The position numbers were made by a program, and so were the translations under genes. From contig SAAM01000005.1 of NCBI GenBank assembly GCA_009929415.1, positions 1-33,689 of the forward strand: 33,689 nucleotides of DNA. Reading direction: 5' to 3'. Within the stretch, counting starts at the first letter, position 1, and the number at the start of each line of letters is the position of its first letter. Under the pieces are notes generated by a model, which had not been told where the DNA came from, made no database searches, and saw only the letters and a program-made list of their open reading frames with translations. The stretch comes from Clostridia bacterium. Its GTDB lineage: Bacteria; Bacillota; Clostridia; Peptostreptococcales; Filifactoraceae. Below, piece after piece: positions 1 to 7,615 of this stretch.

Positions 1-321
1 ATCTCTGAGCATCCTGAGGAAATACAGAGCCTGCTAAATACCTTAAATGAAGTCATAAGCGAAGCTATACCTGATGCCGAAAAACGGATTTCATGGAAAA
101 TGCCTACCTTCTGGAAGCAGCATAACATAATCCACTTTGCTGCTTTTAAGAAGCATATTGGCCTGTATCCGGGAGACAAAGCAATACTTTATTTTGCAGA
201 AGAGCTAAAACCATATAAGACGAGCAAAGGTGCGATTCAGTTTCCATATGACAGTCAGCTGCCGCTTGAACTGATCGCGAAGATTGCAAAATGGTGCTAT
301 GAGACAGGAAATCATCACTGA
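1..321 (+). CDS. DUF1801 (YdhG-type) protein, C-terminal part
   Basis: The reading frame is open from the first base, so the gene begins upstream of the window. The 106 residues visible carry features of the DUF1801/YdhG family: a helical stretch ending in EAIPDAEKRISWKMPTFW, then HFAAFKKHIGLYP and a GAIQFPYD motif close to the C-terminus. Bacillus YdhG, a member, has been described as a frataxin-like iron chaperone, but many members have no known role. The product is small, soluble and has no membrane segment. A hairpin terminator follows at once, so the gene ends its own transcription unit. The family call is fairly sure; function is not. Confidence 0.75.
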   Translation: MSEHPEEIQSLLNTLNEVISEAIPDAEKRISWKMPTFWKQHNIIHFAAFKKHIGLYPGDKAILYFAEELKPYKTSKGAIQFPYDSQLPLELIAKIAKWCYETGNHH

Positions 322-330
322 TTCCTTTGA

Positions 331-378
331 AAAAGCTCCCGGAGACAATGATATCATTAACTCCGGGGGTTTTCTTTT
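331..378 (+). terminator. Rho-independent terminator after the DUF1801 gene
   Basis: The inverted repeat CCCGGAG (338-344) / CTCCGGG (361-367) can be extended outward through A/T pairs and is followed by a T-rich run (GTTTTCTTTT). It lies 10-50 bases after the stop codon. Confidence 0.8.
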
Positions 379-433
379 AGTCCTGATAATCCACAAAATT
401 CAGATAAATAATGCGATAATTGATATAAATTTA

Positions 434-462
434 TTGTATAACGATAAATGAGATGATATAAT
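434..462 (+). promoter_or_regulatory. Sigma-A-type promoter for the DUF2975/HTH pair
   Basis: TTGTAT (434-439) and a perfect TATAAT (457-462) are separated by 17 bases, about 40 bases ahead of the DUF2975 start. The surrounding sequence is very A/T rich and contains repeated CGATAA elements that might bind the partner HTH protein; that last point is inference. Confidence 0.55.
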
Positions 463-504
463 ATAATAATAGGACTATATTAAGATGATATGTGAGGTAT
501 ATTT

Positions 505-984
505 ATGAGACGAGAAACGATGTTTTTGAAGATTGCTGTAATTATGCTCGGAATTCCTGTTGCAGCCTTAAGCGTATTGCTGCTGCCGTGGATAGCAAGA
601 GATGCAGCGCAGAGCAGCATAAGGATGGCATATGTCATTTATGGAATCCTCATTCTCATGTATATATCGGTAGTACCATTTTTTGCGGCTCTTTATCAGG
701 GTTTCAGATTATTGGGCTACATAGATTCAAACAAGGCTTTTTCAGAGCTGTCACTAAAGTCGATTCAGAAAATCAGGAGCTGCGCGGCGGCGATAAGCAT
801 TATTTATCTGTTTGCCATGCCGCTGTTTTATATCGTAGCTGAAATTGACGATGCTCCGGGGGTGATTCTTGTAGGCATGATTTTCGTTTTTGCACCATTG
901 ACCGTGACTGTTTTTGCTGCAATACTTAAAAAGCTGCTCAAGAATGCCATAGATTTGAAAAATGACAATGAATTGACGATATGA
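505..984 (+). CDS. DUF2975 family membrane protein
   Basis: This 159-residue protein has four hydrophobic segments (about residues 7-27, 41-66, 92-112 and 118-143) and fits DUF2975 (Bacillus YoaS type) in length and topology. GAGGT lies just before the ATG. A small Cro/CI-type HTH gene follows 10 bases downstream, the usual partner of this family (compare YoaS-YozG), which supports the call. The biochemical role of such pairs is not established; a membrane sensor that controls or is controlled by the HTH protein is only a guess. Confidence 0.75.
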   Translation: MRRETMFLKIAVIMLGIPVAALSVLLLPWIARDAAQSSIRMAYVIYGILILMYISVVPFFAALYQGFRLLGYIDSNKAFSELSLKSIQKIRSCAAAISIIYLFAMPLFYIVAEIDDAPGVILVGMIFVFAPLTVTVFAAILKKLLKNAIDLKNDNELTI

Positions 985-994
985 GGTGAATAAA

Positions 995-1258
995 ATGGCA
1001 ATTATTGTAAATATAGATGTGATGCTTGCAAAAAGAAAGATGAGCGTCACAGAGCTTTCTGAGAAAGTTGGAATAACGATGGCGAATATTTCCATACTGA
1101 AAAATGGAAAGGCAAAAGCCATAAGATTTTCAACGCTCGAAGAAATCTGTAAAGTGCTGGACTGCCAGCCGGGGGACATACTGGAGTACAGGAAGGATAA
1201 CGAACATGATGGGAGGGAAGATAATAAGGACAAGGAAATACAAAATTATAAAGACTAA
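995..1258 (+). CDS. Cro/CI-family HTH regulator (YozG-like)
   Basis: This is a small DNA-binding protein of about 87 residues. MAIIVNIDVMLAKRKMSVTE opens the HTH_3/HTH_26-type fold, followed by helices containing LSEKVGITMANISILKNGKA and FSTLEEICKVLDCQPGDIL, the hallmark of the YozG-like family. I start it at the ATG at 995 because AGGTGA at 984-989 sits at the right distance; an upstream in-frame GTG at 986 lies inside that site. It is probably co-transcribed with the DUF2975 gene and autoregulatory. The C-terminal 20 residues are charged and probably disordered. Confidence 0.8.
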   Translation: MAIIVNIDVMLAKRKMSVTELSEKVGITMANISILKNGKAKAIRFSTLEEICKVLDCQPGDILEYRKDNEHDGREDNKDKEIQNYKD

Positions 1259-1586
1259 TTTTATAATTTTCATATCGATTCTTATTGTCCTGTCAGGCTC
1301 CTTATTTGACATAAAGGATTTTAAGCCCGAAATGGAAAGTGGCAGAGGTGCTGCATATGCGGCGGGCCTATACTTAAATAAGGATATTCCCGGCAGCTTT
1401 GGCACTCAGGGAGCATCATCTGAACTACTCAAGGGAAATGTCCTGGACAATCAGGATTTCTATGAGTTTATTGACATTGCAGTCATTAATGTAATTTTTA
1501 AGACAGGTTATAAATATTGTTTTTGTCATAGAAAGAAGATAAGGATCGTAGCTCCTTATAAAATTGAAGGATTATTGAGATATTAA
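1206..1586 (+). CDS. Doubtful small membrane-anchored ORF
   Basis: I do not recognise this 126-residue ORF. It begins with a basic stretch followed by a hydrophobic segment (about residues 17-33) that looks like a signal anchor, then a polar region, and a C-terminal part rich in Cys, Tyr and Lys. AGGAAGG lies about nine bases before the ATG, which favours translation. Against it, the first 53 bases overlap the HTH gene in another frame and the tail looks like read-through of A/T-rich intergenic DNA. It may be a real secreted or anchored small protein, or the front end of a decayed gene. Confidence 0.3.
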   Translation: MMGGKIIRTRKYKIIKTNFIIFISILIVLSGSLFDIKDFKPEMESGRGAAYAAGLYLNKDIPGSFGTQGASSELLKGNVLDNQDFYEFIDIAVINVIFKTGYKYCFCHRKKIRIVAPYKIEGLLRY

Positions 1587-1633
1587 TTTTATTTCTGTAA
1601 ATCATCAATTTTATAATTTGAAGGAGTGAATTT

Positions 1634-3118
1634 ATGGAAATAATAAAACAGAAGTTTTTTGAAGTTACAACTTCAGTGCTGCCAGTCACCTTGATTGCTC
1701 TAGTACTGAACTTTACGCTTACTCCGCTTGGCGGACCACTTACAGCTAGGCTTATCATAGGGGCAGCGCTTATCATCGCAGGCCTTACGATATTCCTTTT
1801 TGGAGTGGATCTTGGAATTACGCCGATTGGAAACCATATGGGGGAACTGATAACCAGGCCCAATAAAATAATTGTTATAACAGCGGCAGGACTTCTTCTT
1901 GGCTTCTTTGTCTCAATAGCCGAGCCGGACCTGCACATACTTGCCAGCCAGGTAAGCACGGTGACCGATGGAGCGATATCTAAATCAAGCATCGTGGTCT
2001 ACGTTTCTGTTGGAATAGCAGTGATGCTCTCAGTGGGACTTGTGAGAATAGTTTATAATATTTCTCTTTTTAAGGTACTTACAGTACTTTATCTGATTAT
2101 ATTTGGAATAGCTGTTATAACATCAAGGGAATTTCTGGCAATATCATTTGATGCATCAGGAGCGACTACCGGGGCACTTACCGTACCGTTCATCCTTGCG
2201 ATAGGCCATGGAGTGGCTTCTCTTAAGAAGGATTCAAAGGCATCAGAAAAAGACAGCTTTGGCCTTGTTGCCATTGCATCGACAGGAGCAATTCTTTCCG
2301 TGATGCTTATGAGCATACTTTCAAAAAGGCAGGAGCTTTCAGGAAGTCTTGACGTAGCAGTTGGAGCTGGTGACAGCATAATAGAGCCGTTTATTTCAAA
2401 AATCGGACATATAAATTATGAAGTCCTGCTGGCGCTTCTGCCTATACTTGTTCTTTATGTGAGCACAGTGCCGATTGCGAACCGTCTCAGGATAGTAACG
2501 GCAAAGTATGACTTTATAAGGATATGCAAAGGGGTGTTTTATACACATGTCGGACTTGTACTGTTCCTTACAGGCGTGAACGGTGGATTTCTGGACGTTG
2601 GGGTAATGATAGGATACAAGCTTGCATCTTATTCTTCGCCAATATACCTGATTGCCTCCGGCTTTATTCTCGGGCTGGTTACGATACTTGCAGAGCCTGC
2701 GGTATATGTGCTTACGAGGCAGGTAGAAGATGTTACAAGCGGCTATATAAAGAGAAAGGATATTACGCTGGCGCTTTCTCTGGGAGTAGGAATATCAGTT
2801 GCGCTTTCGATGCTGCGTATACTGGTTCCAGAGATACAGCTTTGGCATTATCTGCTTCCTGGGTATATTGTGGCTGTGGGGCTGATGTACATCGTTCCAA
2901 AGCTCTTCATAGGGATAGCATTTGACGCGGGTGGAGTTGCCTCGGGACCGATGACGGCAACCTTCATTCTGGCTTTTGCTCAGGGTGCGGCAGAAAGAAT
3001 AGATCATGCGAATGTGCTTGTAGATGGGTTCGGAATAATTGCAATGGTAGCAATGACTCCTATAATAACCCTGCAGCTGCTGGGGCTTATTTATAAGATC
3101 AAATCAGAAAAAATGTAA
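1634..3118 (+). CDS. DUF1538 family multi-pass membrane protein
   Basis: This 494-residue integral membrane protein has about a dozen hydrophobic segments and is built as a tandem duplication. The N-terminal half carries FGVDLGITPIGNHMGELI and IAEPDLHILASQV; the C-terminal half repeats the pattern with LDVGVMIGYKLA and LAEPAVYVLTRQVEDVT. Glycine-rich FDASGATTGALTVPF and FDAGGVASGPMTATF motifs close the two halves. This repeat with AEP motifs typifies DUF1538 proteins, which look like transporters; no substrate is established. AAGGAGTGA precedes the ATG. No terminator is evident after it and no neighbour hints at a substrate. Confidence 0.85.
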   Translation: MEIIKQKFFEVTTSVLPVTLIALVLNFTLTPLGGPLTARLIIGAALIIAGLTIFLFGVDLGITPIGNHMGELITRPNKIIVITAAGLLLGFFVSIAEPDLHILASQVSTVTDGAISKSSIVVYVSVGIAVMLSVGLVRIVYNISLFKVLTVLYLIIFGIAVITSREFLAISFDASGATTGALTVPFILAIGHGVASLKKDSKASEKDSFGLVAIASTGAILSVMLMSILSKRQELSGSLDVAVGAGDSIIEPFISKIGHINYEVLLALLPILVLYVSTVPIANRLRIVTAKYDFIRICKGVFYTHVGLVLFLTGVNGGFLDVGVMIGYKLASYSSPIYLIASGFILGLVTILAEPAVYVLTRQVEDVTSGYIKRKDITLALSLGVGISVALSMLRILVPEIQLWHYLLPGYIVAVGLMYIVPKLFIGIAFDAGGVASGPMTATFILAFAQGAAERIDHANVLVDGFGIIAMVAMTPIITLQLLGLIYKIKSEKM

Positions 3119-3225
3119 ATATTGATATTAAAAGTATCTGGAGGAATGAGATGAGAACATATTTTCAGAAGGAGCATACAAAACTACAATAAAGTAGTAT
3201 AATTATATTAGAGGAGGGATTATAC

Positions 3226-3384
3226 ATGTCAAATACAAATATCGAACAAATGAAAAAGTTGATAGAAGATAAGAAGAAAAAAGGTTCAAAACAAAGTGCG
3301 GTTGGTGGGGTTCAAAACAAGTTTAGCGCAAATCCAAGTAAAGGATTCAAAAACACTAAAAGATCCGGATCGTTAAATAAATAG
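3226..3384 (+). CDS. Small lysine-rich conserved-looking protein (52 aa)
   Basis: A 52-codon gene. Support comes from a very strong GAGGAGGG site at 3211-3218, a TATAAT at 3198-3203, and a terminator 24 bases after the stop, making it a self-contained transcription unit. The product starts MSNTNIEQMKKLIEDKKKKG, is rich in Lys, Asn and Ser, and ends FKNTKRSGSLNK. It has no hydrophobic segment, so it is a soluble basic protein that could bind nucleic acid. From memory, similar short proteins with an IEQMKKLIE start and an NTK..G.L.K ending occur in clostridia, but I cannot confirm that here. Function unknown. Confidence 0.65.
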   Translation: MSNTNIEQMKKLIEDKKKKGSKQSAVGGVQNKFSANPSKGFKNTKRSGSLNK

Positions 3385-3407
3385 GGCACAGTGATAATAA
3401 TGATAAG

Positions 3408-3441
3408 AATTCTCTCGAGTTAAATTTGAGAGAATTTTTTT
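3408..3441 (+). terminator. Rho-independent terminator after the 52-aa gene
   Basis: AATTCTCTC (3408-3416) pairs perfectly with GAGAGAATT (3428-3436) around an 11-base loop and is followed by a T run. It separates the small gene from the agmatinase-family block. Confidence 0.85.
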
Positions 3442-3475
3442 CAAAATAAATTAAGATGAACTTGAGGAGGATAAC

Positions 3476-4408
3476 ATGAGAACAACTGATGAAATGATTA
3501 AAAATGAAAGCCTCTGGGGAGGACTTTGCTCGGGCGCTCCAGACAGGGAGGATGAAAAAGAGGCTGATATTGTGGTCTTTGGGATTCCCTTTGATGGAAA
3601 CGTAAGCTACAGAGAAGGAGCAAAAGATGCTCCGGCGGCCATAAGAGAATCAACTATTCCCATACCGCCAACAACTGAATATTTCGAGGATATGTCTGGA
3701 AATACGGTGGCGGATATCGGAGATTTTACGGGAGGAGATTTTGAAGCCGTATATAATGATGTTGAGAAAAAAGTCAGCGATCTGGTGAAGCACAAGAAAT
3801 TCTTTACCATGATAGGCGGAGACCACTCGGTCACAATACCTGTACTCAGCGGCATAAACAGGGCTATTGATCATGAATTCGGAGTCATACACATAGATGC
3901 CCACTTTGACCTCTGTGACGAGCTCAATGGCAGCAGGCTGTCTCATGGATGCACTCAGAGAAGAGCGATTGAAATGGAAAATATAGGAAAGAGCGAGAAC
4001 ATATTCTTCATAGGGATACGTTCAGTTGAACCGGATGAACTTAAATACATAAGGGAAAATAAAGTAAATGTAATAAATGCGGCTGAATACGAAAGACTGG
4101 GTACTGAAAATGTAATAAAGGCTGTAAAAGATAAGATGTCACATCTTAAGAGCATATATCTGACAGTTGACATAGACTGCCTGGATCCGGCATATTCAGC
4201 AGGAACGGGAACTCCAAAATTCGGAGGACTTTCGTCGAGGCAGCTTCTGGATCTTCTGAGAGGCTTGTTTGATCTGCCGATAATAGGATTTGATGTAGTT
4301 GAGGTTGCGCCTTCACTTGATGCATCAATGACCTCTGTTTATGCAGGGCAGAGAGTGATAACTGAGTGCTGGGGACATCATCTTAGAAAGACAAAGGGCC
4401 TGAAATAA
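3476..4408 (+). CDS. Agmatinase/arginase (ureohydrolase) family protein
   Basis: Ureohydrolases use a dinuclear manganese site to hydrolyse guanidino compounds to urea and an amine. All signature motifs are present in this 310-residue protein: GGDHS (His117), DAHFD (Asp141, His143, Asp145) and DIDCLDP (Asp232, Asp234), plus GTGTPKFGG. The length matches agmatinase. The substrate cannot be fixed: agmatinase (speB), guanidinobutyrase and other guanidino hydrolases share these residues, and no arginine decarboxylase or other polyamine gene lies nearby. It is the first gene of a co-directional block reaching to 8790, with GAGGAGG before its ATG. Cytoplasmic. Confidence 0.85.
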   Translation: MRTTDEMIKNESLWGGLCSGAPDREDEKEADIVVFGIPFDGNVSYREGAKDAPAAIRESTIPIPPTTEYFEDMSGNTVADIGDFTGGDFEAVYNDVEKKVSDLVKHKKFFTMIGGDHSVTIPVLSGINRAIDHEFGVIHIDAHFDLCDELNGSRLSHGCTQRRAIEMENIGKSENIFFIGIRSVEPDELKYIRENKVNVINAAEYERLGTENVIKAVKDKMSHLKSIYLTVDIDCLDPAYSAGTGTPKFGGLSSRQLLDLLRGLFDLPIIGFDVVEVAPSLDASMTSVYAGQRVITECWGHHLRKTKGLK

Positions 4409-4438
4409 TATTTGAAAAGCTCATAGAAGGAGATAAAT

Positions 4439-4861
4439 TTGATAAGAAGATTTGAAAATAATGATCTTGCGCAAATCATGGATATATGGCGCGAAACCAA
4501 TATAAGAGCTCACAGCTTCATTGACCAGAAATACTGGGATGAGAATTTTGAGGCCGTAAGGGAGATGATTCCTGAAGCAGATGTATATGTTTTTGAGGAA
4601 TCGGGGGTCATAAAGGGATTCGCAGGGCTGAGCAGCAATTATATAGCGGGAATTTTTGTGGAGCATGAAAGTCAGTCCAGATCAATAGGAAGAATGCTTC
4701 TCAATCATGTAAAGAGCTTCAATTCATCTTTGCAGCTCAGTGTATACAGAAATAACGAAAGAGCTGTAAAGTTTTATTTAAGAGAAGGTTTTTCAGTTGA
4801 GGAAGAGAGTACAGATGAGAATACCGGCGAAATTGAATATTCTATGCGCTGGAGAAGCTGA
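4439..4861 (+). CDS. GNAT-family N-acetyltransferase
   Basis: A 140-residue acetyl-CoA-dependent acetyltransferase of the GNAT superfamily. It begins IRRFENNDLAQIMDIW, has the central VIKGFAGLS strand, then the acetyl-CoA loop region around ESQSRSIGRMLLNHV and the C-terminal LSVYRNNERAVKFYLREGF that marks motif B. The pyrophosphate loop is unusual: QSRSIG instead of the common Q/R-x-x-G-x-G/A. The pattern resembles E. coli YjaB. The start is TTG at 4439, chosen because AGAAGGAG precedes it and the protein begins exactly at the domain edge. Substrate unknown. It follows the ureohydrolase by 30 bases. Confidence 0.82.
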   Translation: MIRRFENNDLAQIMDIWRETNIRAHSFIDQKYWDENFEAVREMIPEADVYVFEESGVIKGFAGLSSNYIAGIFVEHESQSRSIGRMLLNHVKSFNSSLQLSVYRNNERAVKFYLREGFSVEEESTDENTGEIEYSMRWRS

Positions 4862-4872
4862 GGATTAAACTT

Positions 4873-5421
4873 ATGAAAAATGAAAACGATCTTGAAAGAC
4901 TTCTGGATATCCTGCAAAAAAGATTTGATTCAAACATGAATCGTCATGAAGGACTGAACTGGGAGAAGATAAAATCAAGGCTTGAAATCGACCCGAAGAA
5001 GCTCATGATCCTTGAGAAGATGGAAAAGAGCGGTGGGGAACCTGATGTAGTTGGATACGATGAGGCTGCCGGAGAATATATTATCTTCGATTGCTCGTCG
5101 GAAAGCCCTAAGGGCAGGCGAAGCCTGTGTTATGATGTCCAGGCGCTTGAGTCTAGAAAAAAACAGAAGCCAGACGGCAGTGCAATCGGAATGGCGAGCG
5201 AAATAGGTATAGACATCCTGAGCGAAAAAGAGTACAGATATCTTCAGACCCTTGGAAGCTTTGATGAAAAAACGTCCAGCTGGGTAAAAACCCCTGAGAA
5301 AATAAGAGCTCTGGGTGGAGCATTGTTTTGCGATCGCAGGTATGACAGTGTATTTGTTTATCACAATGGTGCAGAGTCTTACTATGCCTCACGAGGATTT
5401 AGAGGTTCGCTGAGAATATAG
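4873..5421 (+). CDS. DUF4256 family protein
   Basis: A 182-residue soluble protein matching DUF4256 in length and motifs: an N-terminal RFDSNMNRHEGLNWEKI segment, GGEPDVVGYDEAAGEYIIFDC, SPKGRRSLCYD, and a C-terminal GGALFCDRRYDSVFVYHNGA. The family has no known function; a DNA or nucleotide role cannot be claimed. It starts 11 bases after the GNAT gene, so co-translation in the same operon is likely. No membrane segment or signal peptide. Confidence 0.8.
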   Translation: MKNENDLERLLDILQKRFDSNMNRHEGLNWEKIKSRLEIDPKKLMILEKMEKSGGEPDVVGYDEAAGEYIIFDCSSESPKGRRSLCYDVQALESRKKQKPDGSAIGMASEIGIDILSEKEYRYLQTLGSFDEKTSSWVKTPEKIRALGGALFCDRRYDSVFVYHNGAESYYASRGFRGSLRI

Positions 5422-5451
5422 ATTATCATGATTTTTAGGAAAGAGGTATAT

Positions 5452-5586
5452 ATGGACAGTGAGATTTCATTTTCAAGAGCGGAGACTTGCCTGATTATGG
5501 AGCCTAGGCTGAGCAACCCTCACGGGACTGCTCATGGCGGAGAGCAGAAATATGTGGAGATTCAGTCAAAATATAAGAAAAAATAA
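5452..5586 (+). pseudogene. Truncated hotdog-fold acyl-CoA thioesterase fragment
   Basis: A 44-codon ORF preceded by AAAGAGG. Its first 31 residues match the start of hotdog thioesterases (YkhA/YciA type), which begin with a Ser-Arg-Thr-Glu-like strand followed by a conserved N-P-H-G-x-x-x-G-G-E active-site loop; here SRAETCLIMEPRLSNPHGTA leads into HGGE. After that loop the sequence diverges into a Lys-rich tail and stops, whereas a functional enzyme continues for over 100 residues. It is most easily read as a remnant left after loss of the rest of the gene. It lies in the operon gap between the DUF4256 and radical SAM genes. Confidence 0.6.
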
Positions 5587-5598
5587 TCGGAGTCGATA

Positions 5599-6483
5599 AT
5601 GGAATTAATTGAAGCCAGAACGATAATATCTTCACGCCCTGAAAACGGCCAGTGGTTTGGTATAAACTATAATATGAATATCTACAAAGGCTGCAGCCAT
5701 GGATGCATCTACTGTGACAGCAGAAGCGACTGCTATGGTGTAGAGGATTTTGACAGAGTGAGAGCAAAGCGGAATGCTCTGGAGATGATAAGAAGAGAGT
5801 TGAGTACTAAAAGAAAGAAAGGGGTCGTAGGCACAGGCGCCATGAGCGATCCCTACAATCCGCTTGAAAAAGAATACAATCTTACCAGAGGAGCGCTTGA
5901 GATAATAGACAGCCTTGGATTTGGAGCTGCGATCGCGACAAAGAGCTCGCTGATCTTGCGGGACACTGATATCCTCAGACAGATTGCCCTGCATTCCCCG
6001 GTAATCGTAAAAATCACTGTAACGGCGGCCAGAGATGAGCTCTGCAGAAAAGTGGAGCCTGGAGTATCGGTTTCTTCTGAACGTTTTCGCACTATAAAGG
6101 AACTATCAGATGCGGGGATATTTGCAGGCGTGCTTCTCATGCCTGTGCTTCCATTTATTGAAGATACAGAGGAAAATATATCGGAAATAATTGAGCTTGC
6201 TCACAAAAACGGAGCAAAATTCATTTATCCGGCCTTTGGAGTGACTCTTAGGAATAATCAGAGGGAGTGGTATTACAAAAAGCTGGATGAGAGATTTCCA
6301 GGGATCAAGGCGAAATATATAAGCACATATGGAAATTCATATGAATGCAGGTCACATAATTCAAAGAAGCTGTGGGCTCTGTTCAAGAGCAGGTGTGATG
6401 AATATGGAATTCTTTACAGGATGGAGGATATTATCAGGGAATATAAAAAACCCTATCAGGCGGAGCAGCTTTCATTCCTGTAA
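5599..6483 (+). CDS. SPL-family radical SAM protein
   Basis: A 294-residue radical SAM enzyme. The cluster-binding motif is CSHGCIYC (Cys32, Cys36, Cys39), followed by the SPL-family pattern GAMSDPYNPLEKEYNLTRGAL and a repeat of TIM-barrel strands. The family includes spore photoproduct lyase and many uncharacterised homologues (Rv2578c type). It probably cleaves S-adenosylmethionine reductively to act on an unknown substrate; the protein is shorter than true spore photoproduct lyase (about 340 residues) and I would not claim that activity. CGGAGT precedes the ATG. It sits directly before the DUF3841 pair. Confidence 0.85.
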   Translation: MELIEARTIISSRPENGQWFGINYNMNIYKGCSHGCIYCDSRSDCYGVEDFDRVRAKRNALEMIRRELSTKRKKGVVGTGAMSDPYNPLEKEYNLTRGALEIIDSLGFGAAIATKSSLILRDTDILRQIALHSPVIVKITVTAARDELCRKVEPGVSVSSERFRTIKELSDAGIFAGVLLMPVLPFIEDTEENISEIIELAHKNGAKFIYPAFGVTLRNNQREWYYKKLDERFPGIKAKYISTYGNSYECRSHNSKKLWALFKSRCDEYGILYRMEDIIREYKKPYQAEQLSFL

Positions 6484-6503
6484 AAACGATGGGAGGACTT
6501 CAA

Positions 6504-7061
6504 ATGGGAAGCATCAAAGTATGGACGAAGCAGAATGAAAATGTATTAAAGGAGCTTGAATCTAAAGGAAGATATACGGCGAAGAGGGAGTATATAATAA
6601 AGGACCTGGATGAGCATGCAAATCTTGTCCTTGAGGTCTATGACTGGCTGGTAAAAAATTCTCCAGGAGCTTTTCAAAAGCCTGCCGACGCTAATTATCC
6701 GATATGGGTATCCATGGAAAGAGAGGCGACGATGCTTCCCAGTCCGGGAACTGTGATAATTGAGCTCACGGTGGATCCGGATATCATAACCATGGTAAAC
6801 ATAGACAAATGGGGGACCATACTCAACTATTCCTATATACCCTCAGATGAGAAGGACAGGATGAGCCACAGAAAGTATCTGGAGCAGTATGGAACAAGCG
6901 ATGCGCAGGCCTATATGTCAAGGTTCTATCCACATATAAAGAGAAATATAATTGAAAGCTGGAGCAGGCTTTTTGATGATAGCATAATCCTTGGGAGCAG
7001 CAAATGCTATGGAAACATATGGGAGGTAAGAAAAGAATGGATATCAGAAATAATAAGGTAA
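6504..7061 (+). CDS. DUF3841 protein, first copy
   Basis: A 185-residue protein of the DUF3841 family. It starts MGSIKVWTKQNENVLKELES and contains the typical YDWLVKN (residues about 46-52), YPIWVSMERE, VNIDKWGTILNY and a C-terminal SWSRLFD...IWEVRKEWI pattern. The family is usually found as a single gene in Firmicutes and has no known function. I start it at the ATG at 6504, preceded by GGGAGGA at 6491-6497. The 3' end overlaps the next, paralogous gene by 25 bases. Confidence 0.78.
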   Translation: MGSIKVWTKQNENVLKELESKGRYTAKREYIIKDLDEHANLVLEVYDWLVKNSPGAFQKPADANYPIWVSMEREATMLPSPGTVIIELTVDPDIITMVNIDKWGTILNYSYIPSDEKDRMSHRKYLEQYGTSDAQAYMSRFYPHIKRNIIESWSRLFDDSIILGSSKCYGNIWEVRKEWISEIIR

Positions 7062-7615
7062 TCCTGTATTCATCTCAGGCAGAGGCGGTCCTGCAGATAA
7101 TTGAGCGTGACGGAGAGTGCTTTTCAAAGAGAAAATATGTTGAAGACAAGTATCAGGAAAGTGCGCCGATTTTTGTTTCGGCATACAGCTGGTTTGTCCA
7201 CGAGGCTGAAAAATATGTTGTGAGGCCTGAAAATGCAGAGTACCCTTACTGGGCTTTCAAGGATATTTACAGCGTAGAGGCATCGGGAGACAGCAGGATA
7301 ATAAAGCTTGAGGTTCCTGCAGATGAGGCTGTATTTTTTGACATGTATGACTGGAACAAGATACTCAGCCTGAAATACATAGGAGAGACCGAAACGGATG
7401 AACAGGAATTTAGAAAGATGCTGAGAGATTACGGAATCACGAGAGAAAGCGATGTCGTGCTCACGAATTTCTACCCAAATCTAAAGAGGCAGGTGCAGGA
7501 AAGCTGGAAAAGGCTCTTCAGGCATCATGAGGATATAATAAATGGGGAAAATCAAGGTATAGGAAGCATACAGGCAGGGCTTTGGACTATAAGGAAAGAG
7601 TGGATAGTGAAATGA
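7037..7615 (+). CDS. DUF3841 protein, second copy
   Basis: A 192-residue paralogue of the preceding protein: it shares YSWFVHEAEKY, YPYWAFKDI, YDWNKILSLKYI, NFYPNLKRQVQESWKRLF and LWTIRKEWI in the same order. The start at 7037 is supported by GGAGGT at 7021-7026. Identity between the copies is moderate by eye, so the duplication is old and both copies seem intact. Its last bases overlap the PucR gene start (ATGA), implying translational coupling. Function unknown. Confidence 0.78.
   Translation: MDIRNNKVILYSSQAEAVLQIIERDGECFSKRKYVEDKYQESAPIFVSAYSWFVHEAEKYVVRPENAEYPYWAFKDIYSVEASGDSRIIKLEVPADEAVFFDMYDWNKILSLKYIGETETDEQEFRKMLRDYGITRESDVVLTNFYPNLKRQVQESWKRLFRHHEDIINGENQGIGSIQAGLWTIRKEWIVK

Noticed and set aside
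754-1233. Minus-strand ORF of 159 residues
   Set aside because: It covers the DUF2975 and HTH genes on the other strand; Ser/Phe-rich composition and no family match.
1498-1992. Minus-strand ORF of 164 residues
   Set aside because: Overlaps the start of the DUF1538 gene antisense and shows no recognisable domain or ribosome binding site.
2524-2925. Plus-strand ORF of 133 residues inside the DUF1538 gene
   Set aside because: Out-of-frame shadow with abnormal Cys/Arg/Tyr content.
3151-3192. 13-residue ORF with a GGAGG site
   Set aside because: Too short to support as a gene; the site may be chance in purine-rich sequence, although a leader peptide cannot be excluded.
3184-3199. ACTAC/GTAGT inverted repeat before the 52-residue gene
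   Set aside because: Only five base pairs and within A/T-rich promoter sequence; too weak to claim as an operator.
5599-6483. Spore photoproduct lyase itself
   Set aside because: The cluster motif fits the SPL superfamily but the protein is shorter and the neighbours are not DNA repair or sporulation genes, so only the family is claimed.
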